64,000 nucleotides of DNA, from NCBI RefSeq assembly GCF_021864465.1, contig NZ_JAKKUV010000002.1, positions 62,001 to 126,000 on the forward strand, given 5' to 3'. This DNA is from Hyphobacterium sp. SN044. Lineage in GTDB: Bacteria > Pseudomonadota > Alphaproteobacteria > Caulobacterales > Maricaulaceae. Made by a program: the position numbers and the translations under genes. Shown here piece after piece: positions 25,608 through 34,339 of the stretch. The notes below the pieces were generated by a model that was not told where the DNA came from, ran no database searches, and worked only from the letters and a program-made list of their open reading frames with translations. The stretch's first letter is position 1; every line of letters starts with the position of its first letter.

Positions 25608-27106
25608 CGGATATTGATCTTGTCACCGAGCAGGGCTGGCAGGGTCCGCAGCATGATCCACAGATCGAACCAGAGGCTGGCGCGCGCGATGTATTCGACG
25701 TCGAGCTTGACGCGCTCGCGTGCCGCTTCCGGTGAGTGCAGCGGGCCGCGCGAACCATTGACCTGAGCCCAGCCGGTCAGGCCCGGCTTCACCCGGTGAC
25801 GGTGCGCATATTCGGCCACGAGGTTCGAGGTGAGCGTGGCGCCGGTCTTCATCCCCGGCGCATGCGGACGCGGTCCGACCAGCGACATTTCGCCTCTGAG
25901 CACGTTCCAGAGCTGAGGCAGTTCGTCGAGGCTGGTGGCGCGCAGGATTTTCCCAACTCGGGTCACGCGGGGATCGTCGCGCTCGACCTGGCGCACGCCG
26001 GATTTTTCCCCTTCGACGCTGTGGCGCATGGAGCGGAATTTCAGGACGCCGATCGGGCGGCCATTGAAGCCTTCGCGGACCTGGCGGAACAGGATGGGTC
26101 CCGGCGAATCCAGACGCACCAGAAGCGCGATGGCCGCCATGACGGGCAGAGCCGCGAGGAACATCAGCGATCCGATGACGAGGTCTTCGAGCCGCTTGAC
26201 GATCAGCCAGTCCGGATTGGCCGGACGGCCGGACAATTGCGCCGCCGGTGCATCGGCGATCGATGCGAGTGTCGCCGTCGATGCGGCTTCGTCGCCGAAT
26301 TCCAGCGAGAGGCCGATCGGATGCGGTAGCGGGCTCAACTTGCCAAGCAGGTCGCGTACCCGGGCAATCGCGTCCGGCCGGACCGTGATCAGAATGCGGT
26401 CGACTTCCGGCAAGGCTTTCCAGTTCGCCAGATCGTCGAGTGTCCCCAGATAGGGCACACCGGCGAGGCGCGAAGGACTGCGCGACTGACGGTCATCGAA
26501 TATGCCGACGATATTCACCTCCCTGGTGCGGCGGTTGGCGTCGATCATGCGGCGGGCCTGCGGCGTTGCGCCCACGATCACAATGTTGGCGGCCAGCCGG
26601 CCCGCCCGGGCCCACCGGCAGATCGCGAGCGCATAGATCACCTGTAGCCCGAGCAGGCCGGCGCCGCCGGCAACGGTCTGCCAGGCCGCGACGGGCAATA
26701 CCGCCGGATCGAACAGGTTTGCCATGGTGAGCGTCGCCAGTCCGGCAAGTCCGATCGCGATGACCGAACGGGCCAGACGGTCCCAGGGCGGGACCGTTGG
26801 TGAAATCCGGTAGAGCGAGAAGGAATGCAATCCACCCGACGCGATCACGAGGAAGAGGGCAAGCGGCCAAACCGTCCGCGGATCAAGCGCAAGGGCGGCA
26901 AAGGCGATGAGGATCGCCGCGCACAAGTCGGTGAACTGGAAGACGCGCGACAGAGCGGCCCGGTCGATGCGGTGCGTCGGCGTGCGGGCATTGGCGCGGT
27001 TTTCGGCCAGCAAGGCCGCGCTGACGCCGCGGAGTTCGGCGTCAAATCGCGCCGAATGATCATTCGCCGGCGCGTGCCGGCCCGTTTCCGATTTGCGGTC
27101 GCTCAT
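25604..27106 (-). CDS. hfsE: Undecaprenyl-phosphate sugar phosphotransferase HfsE (WcaJ/PHPT family)
   Basis: About 500 residues. The N-terminal half has four to five membrane helices and a CoA-binding-like domain (NIVIVGATPQARRMID). The C-terminal half is the bacterial sugar transferase domain with KRLEDLVIGSLMFLAALPVM, PILFRQVREGFNGRPIGVLKFRSM, DELPQLWNVLRGEMSLVGPRP and TGWAQVNGSRG. It transfers a hexose-1-phosphate to undecaprenyl phosphate, the first step of holdfast synthesis. The start is ATG 27106; an ATG at 27124 is also in frame and neither site has a strong Shine-Dalgarno. Confidence 0.85.
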   Translation of the reverse strand: MSDRKSETGRHAPANDHSARFDAELRGVSAALLAENRANARTPTHRIDRAALSRVFQFTDLCAAILIAFAALALDPRTVWPLALFLVIASGGLHSFSLYRISPTVPPWDRLARSVIAIGLAGLATLTMANLFDPAVLPVAAWQTVAGGAGLLGLQVIYALAICRWARAGRLAANIVIVGATPQARRMIDANRRTREVNIVGIFDDRQSRSPSRLAGVPYLGTLDDLANWKALPEVDRILITVRPDAIARVRDLLGKLSPLPHPIGLSLEFGDEAASTATLASIADAPAAQLSGRPANPDWLIVKRLEDLVIGSLMFLAALPVMAAIALLVRLDSPGPILFRQVREGFNGRPIGVLKFRSMRHSVEGEKSGVRQVERDDPRVTRVGKILRATSLDELPQLWNVLRGEMSLVGPRPHAPGMKTGATLTSNLVAEYAHRHRVKPGLTGWAQVNGSRGPLHSPEAARERVKLDVEYIARASLWFDLWIMLRTLPALLGDKINIR

Positions 27107-27192
27107 ACTGTCCACCGGGTCCATTCCGGCGGACAGAGTGACAGCTCAGGACAAATATCCCGTTGCCAAACGTGGTTGGCGGGGGGTTAACG

Positions 27193-28266
27193 CTACTCCG
27201 CCGCGCCGGCCACCGCGTGGACATAGGCCTTGCGGGCGTCGAAGTCGGCTGCCGCCTTCTCGTCATCGCGCGCCAGCTGGTCGGGGTCGAGATCGGCGAA
27301 GTGCATCACGCCCATGTCCTCGTAGCATTTGCGGATTTTCGGCCCCCAAAGGCCGATATCCTTCACGATCGGAACGATGCGCTGGAACAGCAGGGTGCGG
27401 TAGAGTTTCGTGATTTCCGAATTCTCCGCCCACTCGATGCATTCCTTCTCCGGCAATCCGAGCGCGCGATAGACTTCGCGGGCGTCCGTCATCCGGCCGC
27501 GCATCAGCCAGCAGGCCTCGACGAGGAATTCCTCGCGCTCGTTGCGCTCGGCCTCGGTCAGCTGCGGATAGAAATCGCGCAGGGACAAGCGGCCGAAGGC
27601 GACGTGGCGCGCCTCGTCTTCCATGACATAGGCATTGACCATGCGGGCCAGCGGGTTCTGCGCGATGTCGCGGATCGTGCCGAAGGCCGCGAGCGCGAGG
27701 CCTTCGATCACAACCTGCATCGCGAGATAGGTCATGTCCCAGCGCGAATCGCGCATCGCCTGGTCGACCAGTTCCTGCAGCGGGCCGGTCATCGGGTAGG
27801 CGACACCGAATTTCTCGAGCAGCTTCTTGTAGGCTTCGACGTGGCGAGCCTCGTCCATCACCTGCGTCGCGGCGTAGAATTTCGCGTCGAGGTCGGGGAC
27901 CTGGGTAACGATCTTGGAGGCGCAGAGCAGGGCGGCCTGCTCACCTTGCAGGAATTGCGAGATATTCCAGGCCTGCGCGTGGGTCGTCAGCTCGATCCGA
28001 TCCTTCTCCGACATGCGGTTCCAGATCGGAGAGCCGTAGAGTCCACCCGCCTCGGGCGGCATCTGCATCGGGTTTTCCGGATCGAGTTCAAGCGACCAGT
28101 CGATGCGGTTCACCGCATCCCACTGCATGTCCTTGCCCTTCTGGTAGAGGTGCATGAGCGTCGTGCGGCCCTCGTCGAATTCCCAGTCGAACAGGGCATT
28201 GTATTCCTGAGGAATGGACCAGCAGGGGTCGATGTCCGGAATCGGATACAGGTCACGCAGGCTCAT
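27193..28266 (-). CDS. Ferritin-like diiron protein (AurF/R2-like oxygenase superfamily)
   Basis: 357 residues, all-helical. Two carboxylate-His iron motifs are visible: ATQVMDEARHVEAYKKLLE and AYVMEDEARHVAFGRLSLRD, with further Glu in FLQGEQAAL and VIEGLALAAFG. This is the four-helix arrangement of diiron oxygenases and R2-like proteins. Members include N-oxygenases and fatty-acid modifying enzymes; the substrate is unknown. ATG 28266 has a GGGAGAG site. An imperfect copy of the GTGAAC-N3-GTTCAC palindrome lies 44 nt upstream, linking it to the acylase and beta-helix operons. Confidence 0.82.
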   Translation of the reverse strand: MSLRDLYPIPDIDPCWSIPQEYNALFDWEFDEGRTTLMHLYQKGKDMQWDAVNRIDWSLELDPENPMQMPPEAGGLYGSPIWNRMSEKDRIELTTHAQAWNISQFLQGEQAALLCASKIVTQVPDLDAKFYAATQVMDEARHVEAYKKLLEKFGVAYPMTGPLQELVDQAMRDSRWDMTYLAMQVVIEGLALAAFGTIRDIAQNPLARMVNAYVMEDEARHVAFGRLSLRDFYPQLTEAERNEREEFLVEACWLMRGRMTDAREVYRALGLPEKECIEWAENSEITKLYRTLLFQRIVPIVKDIGLWGPKIRKCYEDMGVMHFADLDPDQLARDDEKAAADFDARKAYVHAVAGAAE

Positions 28267-28309
28267 ATCGTCTCTCCCTTCGTACGCAGCAGCGTTTCGT
28301 TCTCAAAAA

Positions 28310-28324
28310 GTGAACGCCGTTTAC
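28310..28324. promoter_or_regulatory. Operator-like palindrome, copy 1 (diiron gene)
   Basis: GTGAAC-GCC-GTTTAC, one mismatch from a perfect inverted repeat, 44 nt upstream of the diiron gene. Perfect copies occur at 38169 and 45148, each just upstream of an operon. Confidence 0.65.
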
Positions 28325-28342
28325 TTATGGGGAGAGTGATGG

Positions 28343-28407
28343 AAAACGGCGCCCCTTGCAAGGGGGCGGCGAAAGGAAAACGCCCGGCGGGGGGAGCCGC
28401 CGGGCGC
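28343..28407 (-). terminator. Two hairpins downstream of the Cys-rich protein gene
   Basis: Read on the minus strand, CGCCCGGCGG pairs with CCGCCGGGCG (28381-28390 with 28397-28406) followed by TTTTCC, a good terminator. A second palindrome, CCCCTTGCAAGGGG (28352-28365), is followed by CGCCGTTTTCC and may back it up. Confidence 0.75.
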
Positions 28408-28420
28408 ACTGAATGCCGCA

Positions 28421-28882
28421 CTATTCCTGGCCCGAAGACGGGGGATCCGCTTCCTCGCAGGCACAGCCGTTCGCGTTGCAGCCGATCGTGTCCGGCTTGC
28501 AGATCTCATCGTCCACCATGGCGACGCAATCCTCTACGCCGGCACACGCGCAGTTGCCGCCATTGCAGGTGTGTGCCTGCGGATCGATCGCAATGTTCAT
28601 CTGACCGCCATTGCCGGTCGTGGCCCGCGCGATCGCGCGGCGGCCAGGCAGATGAGCAACGATCCGGGTCATGTCGCCGGACTCGAGTGCCCGCTGGAGT
28701 TCGGGCGAGAGGCGGTCGGTCTGGGCGCGGCGGGGCGGCGTGGCGCGCGCCGGAGTCTCACTGGCTGTCTGGGTGGAAATGGTGGCGCGGGCGGGCCGCT
28801 CCTGGGCAGAGCTCGACGTGGCGATTGTTGCCATGCCGAGGAAGATCATGGCCGCGAGGGCCAGGGAAATCATGCGTGTCAC
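28421..28882 (-). CDS. Exported Cys-rich small protein
   Basis: 153 residues. The GTG start at 28882 is chosen for its AGGAG site 8 nt upstream; ATG 28873 is in frame. A signal peptide (MISLALAAMIFLGMATIATSSSAQ) is followed by a Thr/Arg/Pro-rich linker, an Asp/Arg-rich middle (LSPELQRALESGDMTRIVAHLPG), and a C-terminal knot with nine cysteines in about 40 residues (HTCNGGNCACAGVEDC and CKPDTIGCNANGCACEE). Regular C-x4-C-x-C pairs suggest disulfide bonding or metal binding in the periplasm. I recognise no family. Confidence 0.7.
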   Translation of the reverse strand: MTRMISLALAAMIFLGMATIATSSSAQERPARATISTQTASETPARATPPRRAQTDRLSPELQRALESGDMTRIVAHLPGRRAIARATTGNGGQMNIAIDPQAHTCNGGNCACAGVEDCVAMVDDEICKPDTIGCNANGCACEEADPPSSGQE

Positions 28883-29025
28883 TTCGGTTTCTCCTGTCGT
28901 TTCGAAGAGGTGGGCGCCTTCTGACGCAGGAGAGGGCATGCGTTGAGGTGCATCGCGCGACTTCGGCATGCGCCATCGCGCGTGCGGGGTTGCACGGTGG
29001 TTGCACGCTTACGAAATGTGAGCCG

Positions 29026-29970
29026 TTATTCGGCGGGCACGCGGCGAGGGGTTTCTGCTCCCGCATCCGCTGAGGCGGAGCCGCGTTCGGCTTCCCACAT
29101 TTCCTTGATGCGCTTCGACGTCATCCGGCTGCCGTCAGGCGACCAGCCGGGCGGGGCGAAGATGTAGCCGAGCGCGTCCTTCGGGGACTTCGACCCGGCC
29201 ACGTCCCTCGCAATACCCCACCATTCGTGAAGCGAGATCCGGAGCGGATTCCAGGTGCCCAGATTCTTCACGATGCCATAGCGGCAGCGTTCCTCGTCGA
29301 GTTCCGGCTGGAAGGTGCCGAACATCTTGTCCCAGATAATGAACACGCCGGCATAGTTGCGATCGAGATAGATCGGGTTTGTCGCGTGATGCACGCGGTG
29401 ATGCGAGGGCGTGTTCATCACCGCTTCGAACCAGCGCGGCATCCGTGTGATCGCCTCGGTGTGGATCCAGAACTGGTAGATCAGGTTCAGCGAACCGACG
29501 AAGGCGATGATCACCGGCGGGAAGCCGAGCAGAACGAGCCACGAGCCGAGCCACATGAATTTGAAGGTGAAGACGGTAAACCAGGGCTGCCGCAGGGCGG
29601 TGGTCAGATTGTAGTGCTGCGAGGAATGGTGGACGACATGGTCAGCCCAGAACCAGCGGACGGTATGGGCCCAGCGGTGCGACCAGTAATAGGTGAAGTC
29701 GTCGAGCACGAAGGCCGCGATCCATGCCCACCAGACATAGCCGAAATCGAACAGGGCGAATTGTTCGATGAAGGTGAGCCAGGTTCCCGTGATGCCGGCA
29801 AAGACCACGCCGGCGACCGTATTTCCGAGACCCATGGCCAGGCTGGCGGCACTGTCGCGCGGTTCGAAGCGCGCCTTTCCCGTGGTCCGGGCATAGACCA
29901 TCTCGGCGATGATGAAGGCCACGAAGAACGGGATGGCGATGTAAATCGGTTCGATCAGTTCGATGTCCAA
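29026..29970 (-). CDS. Sterol desaturase/fatty acid hydroxylase family protein
   Basis: A 314-residue inner-membrane diiron enzyme. Histidine clusters of the family are in order: WSHRWAHTVRWFWADHVVHHSSQHYN (HxxxH and HxxHH) and NTPSHHRVHHATNP (HxxHH), with four or five membrane helices around them. Members hydroxylate or desaturate lipid chains and sterols. The substrate here is unknown. The C-terminus (DALGYIFAPPGWSPDGSR) is typical of the bacterial branch. It is co-transcribed with the small membrane-anchored protein 4 nt upstream. Confidence 0.9.
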   Translation of the reverse strand: MDIELIEPIYIAIPFFVAFIIAEMVYARTTGKARFEPRDSAASLAMGLGNTVAGVVFAGITGTWLTFIEQFALFDFGYVWWAWIAAFVLDDFTYYWSHRWAHTVRWFWADHVVHHSSQHYNLTTALRQPWFTVFTFKFMWLGSWLVLLGFPPVIIAFVGSLNLIYQFWIHTEAITRMPRWFEAVMNTPSHHRVHHATNPIYLDRNYAGVFIIWDKMFGTFQPELDEERCRYGIVKNLGTWNPLRISLHEWWGIARDVAGSKSPKDALGYIFAPPGWSPDGSRMTSKRIKEMWEAERGSASADAGAETPRRVPAE

Positions 29971-29974
29971 GGCG

Positions 29975-30388
29975 CTACTCCGCGCTCAGCCGTTCTGCCC
30001 ATTCCCGGGCCGCGTCGTCATCGCCCAGTGTGATGCGGGTCGTCGGAAAGGTGAAGTCCTTGAAGTGCAGCATAATGACGCCGCCGTCGCGAACGTTGGC
30101 GCGCGCCACGCTTCCCGGCTCGATCAGGCGCGAGACGAGCGTGTCACCCCGGGCAGAGAGATAGCCGACGAATTTTCCATCGCGGGATTCCACCAGCGCG
30201 GCGAGGCCGTCGCTCGCCAGAACCCCTTTTTCGCCGGGTTCAAAGATGAGCAGGTCCTGACGCAGCGTCTCTCCGGCGTCTTCGATGCTCTCGATGCGCG
30301 AGGGTGACCAGCCGCCGATCCAGACATTGAATGCGACCAGGGCGGACACCGCGGCAAAGGCGCCGATGAGGATGAGAAGCGTGGTCAT
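29975..30388 (-). CDS. Membrane-anchored protein paired with the desaturase-like enzyme
   Basis: 137 residues: one N-terminal membrane helix (TTLLILIGAFAAVSALVAFN) then a soluble domain ending GDDDAAREWAERLSAE. RIESIEDAGETLRQDLLIFEPGEKGVLASDGLAALVE suggests a small mixed alpha/beta domain that I cannot name. ATG 30388 has a GGAG site. The 4-nt gap to the downstream hydroxylase argues that they work together, for instance as a membrane partner; that is inference. Confidence 0.7.
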   Translation of the reverse strand: MTTLLILIGAFAAVSALVAFNVWIGGWSPSRIESIEDAGETLRQDLLIFEPGEKGVLASDGLAALVESRDGKFVGYLSARGDTLVSRLIEPGSVARANVRDGGVIMLHFKDFTFPTTRITLGDDDAAREWAERLSAE

Positions 30389-30399
30389 CCCGTTTCTCC

Positions 30400-30434
30400 A
30401 AAAGAAAAGGAGCGGAGACCGTGGTCTCCGCTCC
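30400..30434 (-). terminator. Terminator of the TonB receptor gene
   Basis: Perfect 12-bp stem GGAGCGGAGACC/GGTCTCCGCTCC (30409-30434), followed on the minus strand by TTTTCTTTT. Confidence 0.9.
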
Positions 30435-30460
30435 CTGTCTTACCAGATTTGCGCGGCTGA

Positions 30461-32929
30461 CTAGCGGCGCAGGCGCAGCGTCACACCATAGGTGCGCGGG
30501 TCGCCCGGATAGCCGTTGAGGCTGCCCGGCTGACCGACGGAGCTGAACTCGCCGACGAGGTATTCCTCGTCCATCAGGTTTCGGCCCCACACCTGGAGAC
30601 CCCAGCTCTCGTCTTCGGCACCGAAGCCGAAGGAGCCGTTGAACAGGGTGATCGCTTCCTGCTGCTTGCGCGGGTCGAGGTCGCCGCCGAGATTGCGCTC
30701 GGAGGAGTAGAAGACCTCGCCGCGGACGAAACCGCCCCAGTTGTTGCCCAGCGGGAAGAACCAGGTGCCGGTTGCCGTCGCGGTGGTTTCCGCGGCGCCA
30801 GCCAGTTCGCGGCCCGACAGGTCCTGCGTGCCCGCGATCAGGCACTGGGACGACGTGTTGAGGTCGTCGCAGGGGGCGTTGGTGTAGGTTTCATACTCGG
30901 CATCGAACAGGTGGGTGACGCCGCCCGTGAACAGGAAGGCTTCGCTCGGACGCCACATCGTTTCGATTTCGACGCCGCGGACGAGCACTTCACCCGCATT
31001 GTCGAGCACGAAGGCCGTGCCGTTGAAGTTGTTCGACTGGAAGTCTTCGAGGGTCTGATGGAAGGCGGCGATGTCGAGGCGCAGCGTGTTGTCGAGGAGC
31101 GTCGTTTTCAGGCCGAACTCGATATTCGTCGAGATTTCCGGATCGAACTCCAGCGCATTGGCCACGGCCGCGGTCGAGGAGACGTTGAAGCCACCCGCCT
31201 TATAGCCGGTCGAATAGCTGGCGTAGATGTTCACATTGTCCGAGACGTCATAGGACAGGATGATGTTGCCCGACGTGTTGTCCTCGGAGCGAGCGGACGC
31301 GTAGTCCGGGGCCGGCGGCGAGAACTGCAGCGGCGTAAGGCCGAGCAGCGGGTTGACGTTCGGATCCGTCGAACCGGCCGCGGCTGCAGCCTGGGCCTGA
31401 GCGGCGGCGGCCGGGTTGGCGGCGATGTTCGCCGGCGTGGGCGGCAGGCCGGTCAGCTGGAAGAAGACCGTCGCGAAGATCTGCTGGAAGCCGATCTGCA
31501 CGAAGTTCAGCGCCGAGAACGGGTCGTTGACGTTGAGATCGGCGTCGATCGTCTTGTCTTCCTCGGTGTAGCGCAGACCCGCGGTGACCGTGAAGCGATC
31601 GGTGACGTGCCAGTCGATCTGGCCGAACAGCGACCAGCTTTCCGTCGTCAGCGAGTAGTCTTCCTGACGGCCCTGACCGGCGGCGAGGAAGGTGCCGTTC
31701 GGGACGCCGAGTCCGCCTTCGAGCGCGGTGATTGCGCCGCCGGAAACCAGGTCCGCGAACGGACGCAGGTCATTACCGTAGCGGGTGATGTCCTGGTGGC
31801 TCATGTCCTGGTCGAAGAAGTACGCACCCACCAGCCAGTCGACCATGTTGTCGCCGGTCGAGGTCAGGCGGAATTCCTGGGTGAAGGTGTCGTACTGCGT
31901 GTCGAGCGCACGGGTGCGGGACAGGTCGACATCGGTGAAGTCGGCGTCGATCTCATTGTCGTCGCGGAAGTAGCGATAGGCCGTGATCGAGGTGAACTGG
32001 AAGCCGTCGAAATCGATATCGACCTGGCCGGACAGGCCGCGCGTGTCGATCTGGGTGTTCACCGGCGAGTTCGTGGCAACCTGTCGGTTGTACGGGTTGT
32101 CCGGAAGCACCGTGCCGCCAAGCAGGGTCAGGGCAAACGCGTTCTGCGGCAGGTGGAAGGAGAAGGGCGCGGCACAGCAATTCTCGTCGACCGTGCCATA
32201 GTCACCGATCAGGCGCACCGAGACGTTCTCGCCGAGATCGGCAGCGAACTGGCCACGGAAGCTCCAGCGGTCGCGGTTGTTCAGAGTTCCGCCCGTCGAG
32301 ACGTTGTCGAGGAAGCCGTCGCGCGTGTTGCGGTTGAAGTCGAAGCGGACCGCAGCATTGCCGTCCATGATCGGACCGGTGACGGTGCCGCGGAAGATGC
32401 GGCCATCGTAGTTCGAAACCGTCACTTCGCCGACGGCACCGAATTCATATTCCGGCGCGCGGGTGATGAAGTGAACCACACCGGCCGGGGAGTTCTTGCC
32501 GAACAGGGTCGACTGCGGGCCGCGCAGGACTTCGACGCGTTCCAGCGACAGGAAGTCGTTGATCGCGGCGCCCTGACGGGAGCGGTAGACGTTGTCGACG
32601 AAGATGGCGACCGACGGCTCGAGGCCGACATTGTCCGCGGACGTACCCAGACCCCGGATCGCGAATTCCGTCACGCCGGAACGCGAGAACTGCGACACGC
32701 GCAGGGACGGAACGAGCTGTTGCAGGTCGCGAACGTCGCGGATCTGACCGAGCTCGAGCTGTTCTTCCGGAACTGCGGAAACCGCGACCGGGGTTTCCTG
32801 CAGCGTCTGTTCGCGGCGTTGCGCCGTCACCGTGATGGTGTCGACCTGCGCGGCGGCGATGTCCGAAATGACCAGGCTGGCGCCAAGCGCCGTAGATGCC
32901 AGTGCAATGGCGCGGATAGAAGACTTCAT
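30461..32929 (-). CDS. TonB-dependent outer-membrane receptor
   Basis: 822 residues. Signal peptide (MKSSIRAIALASTALGASLV), TonB-box-like VDTITVTAQRREQ, plug domain (IRDLQQLVPSLRVSQ-type; GLEPSVAIFVDNVYRSRQG; LERVEVLRGPQSTLFGKNSPAG), then a 22-strand barrel ending in a terminal Arg (YGVTLRLRR). It belongs to the large group of sphingomonad/caulobacter receptors for sugars, lipids and aromatic compounds, not clearly a siderophore type. ATG 32929 has an AGGGGGAG site. It is divergent from the serine hydrolase-GMC-ALDH-SDR operon and probably imports its substrate. Confidence 0.9.
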   Translation of the reverse strand: MKSSIRAIALASTALGASLVISDIAAAQVDTITVTAQRREQTLQETPVAVSAVPEEQLELGQIRDVRDLQQLVPSLRVSQFSRSGVTEFAIRGLGTSADNVGLEPSVAIFVDNVYRSRQGAAINDFLSLERVEVLRGPQSTLFGKNSPAGVVHFITRAPEYEFGAVGEVTVSNYDGRIFRGTVTGPIMDGNAAVRFDFNRNTRDGFLDNVSTGGTLNNRDRWSFRGQFAADLGENVSVRLIGDYGTVDENCCAAPFSFHLPQNAFALTLLGGTVLPDNPYNRQVATNSPVNTQIDTRGLSGQVDIDFDGFQFTSITAYRYFRDDNEIDADFTDVDLSRTRALDTQYDTFTQEFRLTSTGDNMVDWLVGAYFFDQDMSHQDITRYGNDLRPFADLVSGGAITALEGGLGVPNGTFLAAGQGRQEDYSLTTESWSLFGQIDWHVTDRFTVTAGLRYTEEDKTIDADLNVNDPFSALNFVQIGFQQIFATVFFQLTGLPPTPANIAANPAAAAQAQAAAAAGSTDPNVNPLLGLTPLQFSPPAPDYASARSEDNTSGNIILSYDVSDNVNIYASYSTGYKAGGFNVSSTAAVANALEFDPEISTNIEFGLKTTLLDNTLRLDIAAFHQTLEDFQSNNFNGTAFVLDNAGEVLVRGVEIETMWRPSEAFLFTGGVTHLFDAEYETYTNAPCDDLNTSSQCLIAGTQDLSGRELAGAAETTATATGTWFFPLGNNWGGFVRGEVFYSSERNLGGDLDPRKQQEAITLFNGSFGFGAEDESWGLQVWGRNLMDEEYLVGEFSSVGQPGSLNGYPGDPRTYGVTLRLRR

Positions 32930-33115
32930 GTCACTCCCCCTGAGACGCCGGGATCCCGTCCGGCGTATTTGGTTTATCGAGGCATAACACCATCGTTTGA
33001 TCCCGGTGTCAGTAGCGAACGCGCAACAGGCGAACAACGAATAACCGTTGCACTTTGCCGGTGTTCGTCGTGACACTGGAACCTCAACAACCGGTAACCG
33101 GAATTGGGGGAGATG

Positions 33116-34339
33116 ATGGTTCTAAGGATTCTGGGGGGTATTCTGCTGGCTGTGGTCGTGGCCGTAACCGCTGCTGCAGCATGGTTTTTCCGCCCGTGGT
33201 CTGATTATTCGCCGGCGGAAATCCAGCGCCTGTCTGACCCGGCACGATACACCGATACCTTCCAGACCATGGATTCGATTTTCCCGTACCGGACCATCGA
33301 AGCCACGGAGCCCGATTCGCTCGAAGGCGCATCGCAGCCGCTTGACGTCACTTACGAATGGGGCGGGGAGACGCGGACGCTCGAGCAGTATCTTGATGAG
33401 TCGCGTTCGTTGGCGCTGGTCGTGCTGCGTGACGGCGAACTCGTTCACGAGCGTTATATGAACGGTGCCAATGCCGGCACGCGGCTGACGTCCTGGTCGG
33501 TGGCGAAGAGTTTCGTCGCAACGATGATCGCGATGGCGCTCGAGGAAGGACGTATTGGGTCGCTTGATCAGCTCGCGCAGGAATTCGCTCCGCAATACGC
33601 CGGCAGTCCCATGGGTGAGACGAGCCTGCGGCATCTGCTGATGATGTCGGCGGGCGTGGATTTCAACGAGGACTATTCCGGACCGGATTCCGATATCCGG
33701 CCGCTCTTCTTCAACACCTTCATTCTCGGACGCAGTGTCGACGAGCAGATCGCCGGGATCGAACGCAACCGCGAGCCGGGTCAGGATCTGCACTACACCA
33801 GTCCGAATACGCATGTGCTCGGTGCCGTGCTGCGCGGAATCTATGGCGAAAACCTCGCCGCGATCACGCAGCAGGAAATCTGGACGCCGCTGCACATGTC
33901 GAGCGACGCCTATTGGTCGCAGAATATCGAAGGCGATCGGGCGGAAGCGATCGGATATTGCTGCCTCAACGCCACAGCACGCGACTACGCCCGTTTCGGC
34001 CAGTTCTATCTGCAGGACGGTATATGGGACGGTGAACGGCTGCTGCCGGAAGGCTGGGTCGAGATGGCAACGACGCCGAACGCGCCATTCCAGGAACCCA
34101 ACGAAACCATCCCTCTGCGCGGCTATGGCCTGCATTGGTGGATGCCGGAAAATTATGACGGCGAGTATTTCGCGGCCGGTGTCTATGGCCAATATATCTG
34201 GGTCGACGAACGCCGCGGTGTGGTGATCGCGCGATTTGCCGGCGATCCGGACTGGGGTGCCCGCACCGGTGAAACCCTGACTGCGCTGCGCGCGATCGCC
34301 GAAACCGTTTCACCCTTGGCGGAGCGCGGCGATGAGTGA
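33116..34339 (+). CDS. Serine hydrolase, beta-lactamase/penicillin-binding fold
   Basis: 407 residues. An N-terminal membrane anchor (MVLRILGGILLAVVVAVTAA) is followed by a class-C beta-lactamase/esterase fold. S128-V-A-K131 in TSWSVAKSF is the catalytic SxxK, and HYTSPNTHVLG is the YxN-type motif. RGYGLHWWMPE and YGQYIWVDERRGVVIARFAG close the active site. Similar proteins are 6-aminohexanoate-dimer hydrolases and esterases, so an amide or ester substrate is likely. The start is ATG 33116; ATG 33113 is possible. It overlaps the GMC gene by 8 nt. Confidence 0.86.
   Translation: MVLRILGGILLAVVVAVTAAAAWFFRPWSDYSPAEIQRLSDPARYTDTFQTMDSIFPYRTIEATEPDSLEGASQPLDVTYEWGGETRTLEQYLDESRSLALVVLRDGELVHERYMNGANAGTRLTSWSVAKSFVATMIAMALEEGRIGSLDQLAQEFAPQYAGSPMGETSLRHLLMMSAGVDFNEDYSGPDSDIRPLFFNTFILGRSVDEQIAGIERNREPGQDLHYTSPNTHVLGAVLRGIYGENLAAITQQEIWTPLHMSSDAYWSQNIEGDRAEAIGYCCLNATARDYARFGQFYLQDGIWDGERLLPEGWVEMATTPNAPFQEPNETIPLRGYGLHWWMPENYDGEYFAAGVYGQYIWVDERRGVVIARFAGDPDWGARTGETLTALRAIAETVSPLAERGDE

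Noticed and set aside
30911-33073. 720-residue plus-strand frame opposite the TonB receptor
   Set aside because: It is Arg/Val/Asp-rich antisense to a clear receptor with plug and barrel motifs and has no domain of its own.
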